A program made the position numbers and the translations under genes. A stretch of 64,000 nt of DNA from Podocnemis expansa. Its lineage: Eukaryota; Chordata; Testudines; Podocnemididae. This document shows, in pieces, positions 56,796 through 64,000 of the stretch (within the stretch, counting starts at the first letter, position 1; every line of letters starts with the position of its first letter). Below the pieces are notes generated by a model. The model had not been told where the DNA came from and did no database searches. It saw only the letters and a list, made by a program, of their open reading frames with translations. The DNA lies in assembly GCA_007922195.1 (NCBI GenBank), contig ML682092.1, positions 1,665,610-1,729,609 of the forward strand, given 5' to 3'.

Positions 56796-58392
56796 TGCTG
56801 ATGCTGGAAATTGGTGGGTTACTTACCAGTAACCATCCTTCTTCAAGATGGACTGCTCAGATTCATTCAGTAATAGGTGTACGTGCCTCAGTGCATGATT
56901 GGTCGGAAAACTTTTTAGCCCTAGCCTGGTGCAGGGATGGTGGGAGGGTTCTGAATTAATCTGATCAGCCCATCTTGAAGAAGGATGGTTACAGGTAAGT
57001 AACCCACTCTTCTTCAAGTGCTGCTCAGATACAATCAGTAATAGGTGACTGCTAGCTATACTGAAGATGGCAGGTGGAGTTAGTTTTTTTTCCTGCCCTC
57101 AGCACGGTTACCCCTGAAATGGCCACACCCCAAGCTTGGAGGAGCCAGTAGGATGAACGGCCTGGCCTAAGTGGGGAAGGACAGAGGCCTACATCCCTCA
57201 GGTGCACCCTGTCTATGACCCGCAGGGCAGAGCGAAGCCTCAAGTCACCTTATTGTGGAAAAGACATATGGTGGTGAATTCTCAGATTGGTTGGGCACCA
57301 TCAGATGAAGAATAAAAGAGGCCGGTGCTTTAGCACCTACCAAAACAAGGCAACCAGGGTGCGTCCCTTGGTCTTAAGCCCATGATGCAAGCCTTAGCTG
57401 GTTTGATAGGAAAGCTAAGGTGGAGTCCAGAGCTGCTGATCTACTGACCTTTACCAAGAATCAGTAAAAGAGAGGGGGAGAGAGGGAGAGAAGGTGACCC
57501 TTATACCAACCCAACTAAGGGAGAAAGGGTATGGGGTTGTGCAGAAGGAATCAAATAACCATCAGGCAAGAACAGTTTACCTGATGGGCAAATGCCAATA
57601 CTGCAACCGAAATACCAAATGTCACCTCAGAGGCCCACAGAAGGTGTGACCACTAGTGGCTGAAGGGACAGGGAAAATGTGGGGCCAGGGAGTGTTTGTA
57701 TTAGCCCACTAAGGGGTCAAACTAACACTTTTGAGATGCCAATGGGAAGGGAAGGTCCCATGATTGGACTGTAGGAGGAACCAGCCCCGCTCAGCTGGTT
57801 GTGGGGATGGAAGGAGGAGGAAGGCACAATGTTAAGTAGTGCCCTCGAGTGTAAGTTATATTGCGTCCACTACCAACTACCTCCTATTGCTAGCAGGGAG
57901 GCATGTGGATAAGGGCCCTGAGTGGATCAAAGCCATAGACTTCCCCCAAGGACTATACAAATGGAGGGAAGAAAGGTACGGTTTCAAAGGCCTCCCAAGT
58001 ACTGAGTAGAAGGAATCTTGAAGACAGCTGTAGCGATTGGGATGGGAATGTTTATTTCCCTCTGATAAGTAACCCAGAGCCATGGTGGGTGTGGGAGGGT
58101 AACCTCTTGAGGAAAGAAGGCACCACCCTACGGGAAGAGAGGGTGGAGCAAACCTGAGGAGTTGTTGACCAGCCTGGACCTGAACTGGGCAAAGCCAGGA
58201 AGAAACACATGGATCCTGTATTATGGTATTGATGACTATTTGTCCAAGTGCAAGGAGGAAGGCGAGAACTGCTGCCAGTCAGCAGCAGTAACACCCAGTG
58301 GCTCTTGTGGGATTGGTGAGTGAGAGCAGGCACTGAAGATTAGGGCCAAGGAGCTCTCCACAATGCTTTGCTGGAAACTTCATGATCGGAAA

Positions 58393-58862
58393 CTTCCCCT
58401 GTGTGTTTAACAAGGGGCCAGGCCTGACCTAGGCAGAGAAGGCTTTAAAAGCCAGTGGCTGAGCGACCAGAGGGAGCTTGCGAACAGGGGACAGCAAACA
58501 GGGGAGTTTGAGAGGGAAGGAGTTTGTGAAGCCCCGAGAAGGAGGTGAAGGCGATCCCCTAGCTGAAAGCAGCAAGGGACAGAGTGTGCTTGGGTGAGGG
58601 TTTGCTAACTGTGTGTGTTTGTCTGTTTGACTTTTCCCTTACAGCTGACTTCTGTTAGTTGTTTCTTACTGTGGGTGGGGGCTGCTTGCACCATTGTTCC
58701 CTGATCACCTTTGTGCACCAGCCTCAATCAGCCTTGTGATCAGCCTTCCCCTGTGTGTTTAACAAGGGGCCAGGCCTGACCTAGGCAGAGAAGGCTTTAA
58801 AAGCCAGTGGCTGAGCGACCAGAGGACAGCAAACAGGGGAGTTTGAGAGGGAGTTTGTGAAA
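58393..58862 (+). promoter_or_regulatory. CR1-d 5' region: two tandem monomers 352 bp apart
   Basis: The CTTCCCCTGTGTGTTTAAC..AGGCAGAGAAGGC..AAGCCAGTGGCTGAGCGACC..AACAGGGGAGTTTGAGAGGG block starts at 58393 and again at 58745. The second lacks the GAGCTTGCGAACAGG segment and ends just before the ORF1 ATG. Tandem 5' monomers act as internal promoters in other LINEs; here this is inferred from position. Confidence 0.7.
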
Positions 58863-58867
58863 CCACG

Positions 58868-59932
58868 ATGGTGAAGAGGAGCCGCACTGCTGCCAGCACC
58901 CCTTCTGTCTCCTCCACCTGTGCCTGTAGCCAGACAGACATCCTGACCATAGATATCTCTACCCAGATCCTGATGTGGACTTGCAGGGACTGCAGCCTGC
59001 AGTTCCCTGTCTCCAACGATCAGGCTGGGGAGATGAATCGATGTGACAGGTGCCTGCTGGTGGAATCTCTCAGGAGGCAGGTGGGAGAGTTACAGGAGGA
59101 GGTGTCTCGGCTTAGGAGTATCCACACCCTGGAGAAGTTCCTCGACAGCATCCACGAGGAGAAGTGCAAGATGGAGGGCACTGACCAGGTACCAGAGACT
59201 GCTGCCACAACACTGGAGCTGGATGGGGAGCCTGTGGCAGGGGGAGGACACTGGCAGCTGGTTACCTCTGGCGGTAGGCAGTGCTCCACCCCTGCCCAAA
59301 ACCCACCCTCTGTTGTGGTGAAGAATCGTTATGCGGTGCTAGAGACGGTGAAGGAGGTGGAAGAGGAGAGGCCATGCACCCCCGAGGCTGGGAGGATCAC
59401 AGCCACCACAGCTAGGAGGAAACGTAGAGTTGTGGTGGTTGAGGACTCACTTCTGAGGGGGACGGAGGCACCCATCTGTCGCCCTGACAAGATCTCTCGA
59501 GAGGTATGCTGCCTGCCGGGTGCCCGCATCCGAGACGTTACGGAGGGATTGTCGAGAATCATCCGCCCCTCTGACTACTACCCCATGCTTCTCATCCATG
59601 TAGGAACCAATGATACTGCGAGAGGTGATCCTCGGCAGATCAAAGGTGACTTCAGGGCTCTGGGAGCGCGGGTGAAGGAGTTTGGAGCACAGGTGGTGTT
59701 CTCCTCGATTCTTCCGGTCAAGGGTAGAGGCCTGAGCAGAGACAGATGCATCCTGGAGATGAACGTTTGGCTGCGAAGATGGTGTCATCAGGAGGGCTTT
59801 GGCTTCCTCGACCATGGGTTGCTGTTTCAGGAAGAAGGACTGCTAGGCAGAGATGGACTCCATCTTTCGAGGAAGGGGAAGAGCGTATTTGGACGCAGAC
59901 TGGCTGACCTAGTGAGGAGGGCTTTAAACTAG
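58868..59932 (+). CDS. CR1-d ORF1: zinc-finger, coiled-coil, SGNH-esterase-like protein
   Basis: An intact 354-residue frame from ATG at 58868. The layout is a Ser/Thr-rich N-terminus (VSSTCACSQTD), TCRDCSLQFPVS..NRCDRC as a CxxC pair likely binding zinc (residues ~37-61), a coiled-coil VESLRRQVGELQEEVSRL (~64-81), a variable linker, basic ARRKRR, then an SGNH/GDSL hydrolase-like domain. Block III HVGTNDTARG and block V DGLHLSRKG are present. Block I reads VVVVEDSLLRG where copy a has VVVVGDSLLRG: Gly-to-Glu at residue 192 next to the catalytic Ser. The start is supported because the same ATG opens the frame in copy a. The protein would accompany LINE RNA in the cytoplasmic particle. It ends at GCT TTA AAC TAG. 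Confidence 0.9.
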   Translation: MVKRSRTAASTPSVSSTCACSQTDILTIDISTQILMWTCRDCSLQFPVSNDQAGEMNRCDRCLLVESLRRQVGELQEEVSRLRSIHTLEKFLDSIHEEKCKMEGTDQVPETAATTLELDGEPVAGGGHWQLVTSGGRQCSTPAQNPPSVVVKNRYAVLETVKEVEEERPCTPEAGRITATTARRKRRVVVVEDSLLRGTEAPICRPDKISREVCCLPGARIRDVTEGLSRIIRPSDYYPMLLIHVGTNDTARGDPRQIKGDFRALGARVKEFGAQVVFSSILPVKGRGLSRDRCILEMNVWLRRWCHQEGFGFLDHGLLFQEEGLLGRDGLHLSRKGKSVFGRRLADLVRRALN

Positions 59933-59954
59933 GTCTGAAGGGGGAAGGAGACCA
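59923..59954 (+). promoter_or_regulatory. Candidate -1 frameshift signal between CR1-d ORF1 and ORF2
   Basis: T TTA AAC (59923-59929) is immediately followed by the ORF1 stop TAG (59930-59932). Slipping back one base gives TTT AAA CTA GGT CTG, open into ORF2 with no stop before the endonuclease. GGTCT (59932-59936) and AGACC (59949-59953) can pair as a 5-bp stem. The spacer of about 2 nt is shorter than the usual 5-9 nt, so the stimulator may be a different structure further down. Confidence 0.5.
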
Positions 59955-62900
59955 AAGCCCACAGGTAAGTGACTATGTGGGAGACCAGGGGGATGGGATG
60001 GAACTTGGGGGGTGCCGGGACTGTAACTACAGGGATAGAAGAGAGGATAATTGCAACATGCGGGGGGAATCAAATAACTTTCTTAGATGCTCTAATGAAG
60101 CCCTAATGCCTGAGGCAGGTGGGGGAGGTCAACACCAAAAGAAAATCCAGGGAGGTAGATACAATAGAATTGAATGTCAAAATGGGAAAGTAGGGCAATC
60201 AGCTGGGTATCTTAGGTGCCTATACACAAATGCAAGGAGCCTGGGAAACAAGCAGGAGGAATTGGTAGCACTAGCGCAGACAAAGAACTATGACATGATT
60301 GGGATAACAGAGACGTGGTGGAATAGTTTGCATGACTGGAGCTCTGCAATAGATGGGTATAGACTGTTCAGGAAGGACAGGCAGGGAAGGAAAGGGGGAG
60401 GAGTAGCACTATATGTAAAGGAGCTCTATGACTGCTCAGAGCTCCATTATGAAAGTGGAAACAAGCCAGTTGAAAGTCTGTGGGTTAAGTTTAGAGGGGA
60501 GAGCAACAAGGGGGATGTTGTGGTAGGTGTCTGCTACAGACCACCAGATCAGAAGGAGGAAGTGGATGAGGCATTCTGTGTACAACTGACAGAAGTTTCT
60601 AGAGCACAGGCCCTGGTTCTCATGGGGGACTTCAATTACCCTGACATCTGCTGGAAGGCCAATACAGCAGTGCACAGGCAATCCAGGAAGTTTCTGGAGA
60701 GTGTTGAGGACAACTTCCTGGTACAAATGCTGGAGCAACCAACGAGGGGCCTTGCACCTCTCGATCTGCTGCTCACAAATAGAGAAGAATTTATCAGGGA
60801 AGTAGAGGTCAATGGCAGCCTGGGTAGCAGTGACCATGAAATGATTGAGTTCAAGTTGATGATTAAAGGAAAGAAGCAAAACACAGACCCTGGACTTCAG
60901 AAAAGCAGATTTTGTCTCCCTCAGGGAACTGATGGGCAGGATCCCTTGGGAGGCTGATCTGAAGGGGAAAGGTGTCCAAGAGAGTTGGGTGCATTAGATG
61001 ACCTCTAATTAGTTGGGTGCATTAGATGACCACTAGATGACCTCGTGGGGTCCCTTCCAACCCTATGATTCTATGATTCTATGATTCATTTTAAAGAAAC
61101 CCTGCTAAGGGCACAGGAAGATACAATTCCGATAAGGAGAAAGCACAGCAAATGTGGAAGGCGCCCACTGTGGCTTAACAGAGAGCTCTGCACTAAGCTG
61201 AAGCATAAAAAGGATGCTTACAGGAAGTGGAAGCTAGGACAGATGACTAAGGAGGCATATAAAGACATTGCTCGGGACTGCAGGGATAAAATCAGAAAGG
61301 CCAAAGGACAAATGGAGTTGCGACTAGCAAGGGATGTGAAGGATAACAGGAAGGGGTTCTACAAGTATATCAATAACAAGAAGAGGATCAGGGATGGTGT
61401 TAGGTCCCTTACTGAATGGGGCAGGCATCCTCGTGACAGAGGATGAGGAAAAAGCTGAAGTGCTCAATGCTTTTTTTAGTTCAGTTTTCACAAGCAAGGT
61501 CAGCTCCCAGCCCACTACACTAGGTACGGGGGACTGGGGAGAAGAAGAGAGGCCCTTGGTGACAGAAGGTCAGGTTAGGGACTGCTTAAAGAAACTAGAT
61601 GTGCACAAGTCCATGGGGCCGGATGAACTGCATCTGAGGGTGCTGAGGGAGCTGGCTGATGAGATAGCAGTACCGTTGGCCATTATCTTTGAAAACTCGT
61701 GGCGAACGGGGGAGGTGCCAGAGGACTGGAAAAAAGCAAATATAGTACCTATCTTCAAGAAAGGCAAAAAGGAGGATCCAGGGAATTACAGACCTGTCAG
61801 CCTCACCTCAATCCCTGGAAAAATCATGGAGCAGCTTCTCAAAGAATCCATCCTGAAACACTTGGAGGAACGTAGAGTAATCAGGAACAGTCAGCATGGA
61901 TTTACCAAGGGTAAATCATGCCTGACCAACCTCATCGCCTTGTATGATGAGATGACTGGATTTGTGGATGCGGGAAGAGCCATTGATGTGATATACCTTG
62001 ACTTTAGCAAGGCTTTTGATACGGTTTCCCACAGCATTCTCATTGGCAAATTAAGGAAGTATGGGTTAGATGCATGGAGAACAACGGTTTCAGCGTGTAG
62101 GAATCAATGGCTCCATGTCAAGTTGGCAGGCAGTAACAAGTGGTGTGCCCCAGGGGTCGGTCCTGGGGCCAGTTCTGTTCAATGTTTTCATTAATGATCT
62201 GGATGATGGGATAGATTGTACACTTAGTAAGTTTGCAGATGATACCAAACTGGAGGGGACGGTAGACACCCTAGAGGGCAGGGACAGGATTCAGGGAGAC
62301 CTAGACAAATTGGAGCAGTGGGCCAAGAGGAATCTCATGAGGTTCAACAAGGACAAGTGTAAAATCCTGCACTTGGGACGAAAAAACCCCATGTACTGTT
62401 ACAGGCTGGGGAGTGATCAGCTAAATAGCAGCACTGGAGAAAAGGACCTGGGAGTCATGGTGGATGGGAAGCTGGATATGAGTCAGCAGTGTGCGCTTGC
62501 TGCCAAAAAGGCCAATGGCATACTGGGCTGCATCAGAAGAAGTGTTGCCAGCAGATCGAGGGATGTGATCATTCCCCTCTATTCTGCACTAGTGAGGCCA
62601 CATCTGGAATACTGTGTCCAGTTTTGGGCTCCCCACTACAAAAAGGAGATGGACAAATTAGAGAGAGTCCAGAGGAGGGCAACCAAAATGATTAAAGGGC
62701 TGGAGCACAAGCCCTATGAAGAAAGACTGAAGGAAGTAGGCTTATTTAGCCTGCAGAAGAGAAGACTGAGGGGGGATTTGATAGCAACCTTCAACTACTT
62801 GAAGGGTTGCTCCAAGGAGGATGGAGCTCGACTGTTCTCGGTAGTAATAGAGGGCAGAACGAGAAGCAATGGCTTCAAGTTACAGCTGGGGCGGTCCAGG

Positions 62901-63035
62901 CTGGATATTAGGAAAAACTTCCTTACTAGGCGAGTGGTGAAGCATTGGAATAAGTTGCCTAGGGAGGTGGTGGAATCTCCATCTCTGGAGGTGTTCAAGT
63001 CCCAGCTGGACAAAACACTGACTGGGATGATCTAA
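59929..63035 (+). pseudogene. CR1-d ORF2: endonuclease-reverse transcriptase, four lesions
   Basis: The endonuclease half is intact: [52 protein letters not shown] and SSDHEMIEF. An 8-bp loss from a tandem AAAGAAGG repeat near 60872 shifts the frame (ends 60957). A 91-bp insert follows (60996-61086). An extra T near 61400 and a 26-bp deletion at 62078/62079 shift it again. RT motifs remain readable in pieces: [57 protein letters not shown] and [10 protein letters not shown] (catalytic DD present). The C-terminal region [19 protein letters not shown] to KTLTGMI ends at 63035. The first in-frame ATG is at 59998, well after the ORF1 stop. Confidence 0.9.
60996..61086 (+). mobile_element. 91-bp CR1 3'-end insertion inside CR1-d ORF2
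   Basis: Relative to copy a, ORF2 is interrupted between GGGTGCATT and CATTTTAAAG. The insert holds 'agatgacc..' pieces, a repeat of the local word AGTTGGGTGCATTAGATGACC, then CTAGATGACCTCGTGGGG..CTATGATTCTATGATTCTATGATT, the last ~55 bp of a CR1. CATT is duplicated. It is an extremely 5'-truncated insertion with a locally templated 5' junction. Confidence 0.8.
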
Positions 63036-63122
63036 TGGGAGTGGTCCTGCTTTTTTTGGCAGGGGGTTGGACTAGATGACCTTGTGGGGTCCCTTCCAAC
63101 CCTATGATTCTATGATTCTATG

Positions 63123-64000
63123 ATCGGGAAAAGTTGTCTGCCCAATCAGGTGAATATTGCCCCTAACTGGGGCAACATAAGGGATCTGCACCTAGAAGGA
63201 TTCCCATCCCCCCATATGAAGGCCCCTGGAGTCATTAGGAGGGGGTGGGGGGGGATCAACATTGTGAGGGGTGAGGTGCCCTCAGAGTGTGCAAGTGTAG
63301 GGGCTGAAAATCACTGAAAAAGTGCACTTGGTCCTGGGGACAGCATGGGGTATTGCCCCGGTGGTGGGGAACTGTAATGGAACTACACCAATCTCCAATA
63401 CGCAGGGGTGTGAGAGGAAATGTATTTGCATCAGGGAATCGGCAAAGTCAAAGGCCCCTATTCTGGAATATGGAGGGAGCATGGGCAAATGAGGTGGAAA
63501 GGCAACCAGCAAAGGTGCGTCCACCAGCTACTGACCAGGCGCCTCATAAGGAAAAGTTAAAGCAATGCCCACCAATATGACCCCAGGGGACAAAGCCTTA
63601 ACAGAATGAGTAAGGCCTGATGGAATCTGGACCGATGAATGTTATCAGCTAGAAGGATAAGGGGACCACAGGGCCCACTCTGACAGCAAGCAAGGTGGTG
63701 TTTTACCATTGGTCCTAGGGAGACGGTAGTCACCAAGACACTCTGGAAAAGGGAGGTTGGCATCTGGCATTGGGATCCCCCCCGTGTTAGCCTCTCTTTT
63801 CTTTTTTTTTGGGGGGGGGAGGGGGAAGGAACTCCCCTCAAAGTAAAGGACCCCGACCTCAAAAGCTCCTAACCTATATCTGAGAGCAGGCCGTGGTCCA
63901 TTACAAACCCCCGTGGAGGGGTCCCATCGTGCCGCCTGGCCACAGCCTAATCAATTATGGACCATATGGGGGGGGGCAGCCCTCCAATACCATGACCCAA
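63123..64000 (-). other. DIRS-F body to the window end
   Basis: Up to about 63520 it aligns (minus strand) with copy E 50693-51060. Beyond that copy E is truncated and I have no counterpart. A G run and T run lie at 63802-63825, plus another G run at 63968. No RT, RNase H or recombinase motif recognised. Confidence 0.5.

Larger units (their letters stand above)
58390..63122 (+). mobile_element. CR1 LINE, full-length (copy d), inside DIRS-F
   Basis: 5' region with two monomers, ORF1, overlapping ORF2, a 3' UTR and the CTATGATTCTATGATTCTATG tail. ATGATCGG flanks it (58382-58389, 63120-63127), partly overlapping the tail repeat. The matching empty site is present in copy E. ORF1 is open. ORF2 is broken by an 8-bp deletion, a 91-bp insertion, a 1-bp insertion and a 26-bp deletion. 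Confidence 0.93.
56813..64000 (-). mobile_element. DIRS-type retrotransposon copy F, continues beyond the window
   Basis: The left (3') end is GGTGGGTTACTTACCAGTAAC then CCTTCTTCAAGATGGACTGC, with the GGTCGGAAAACTTT block. The internal complementary region is at 56960-57050. Part of the normal 3' terminal segment, including the TATA-like motif, has been deleted between 56935 and 56945. The body (57060-58389, 63123-64000) aligns with copy E and contains no pol motif. CR1-d is inserted. The 5' end and any gag lie outside the window. Confidence 0.75.

Overview
This is a transposon-dense stretch of vertebrate nuclear DNA, most likely from a non-avian sauropsid. I favour a turtle, with a crocodilian as the alternative. 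The basis is several young CR1 LINEs ending in the (ATTCTATG)n tail, several DIRS tyrosine-recombinase retrotransposons, many PIF/Harbinger and hAT MITEs, and a few old MIR/CORE-SINEs. I recognise no host protein-coding exon, tRNA, rRNA or CRISPR array. Nearly every convincing reading frame belongs to a mobile element.

Layout: 1-3.5 kb is background with a CR1 5' scrap, an old MIR and a Harbinger MITE. Six DIRS copies follow, called A-F here: A 3579-10022 (-), B 16321-26460 (+), C 27126-32770 (-), D 35064-47368 (-), E 50693-52790 (+) and F 56813 to beyond the window (-). Copy C has the full gag, RT-RNase H and tyrosine recombinase set, but stop codons fall on or beside catalytic residues. In the others I find at most a gag related to the LAP2alpha C-terminal domain, followed by a long body with no recognisable pol. 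They look like gag-only, non-autonomous relatives.

The DIRS copies are landing pads. B holds a near full-length CR1 (20971-25406, -) and a Harbinger MITE. F holds a full-length CR1 (58390-63122, +). D holds a 1.46-kb Harbinger element, a CR1 3' fragment, a 5.1-kb autonomous-type Harbinger with transposase and Myb-like genes (itself split by another CR1), and hAT MITEs. Target-site duplications are readable for most of these, so the insertion order can be reconstructed.

The main mechanistic observation is in the CR1s. In both near full-length copies ORF1 ends at a T TTA AAC heptamer followed directly by TAG. The -1 frame runs open from that heptamer into ORF2, which suggests programmed -1 frameshifting as a route to the ORF2 endonuclease/reverse transcriptase. 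Two 10-N gaps both lie inside CR1 copies and hide about 180 and 267 bp.
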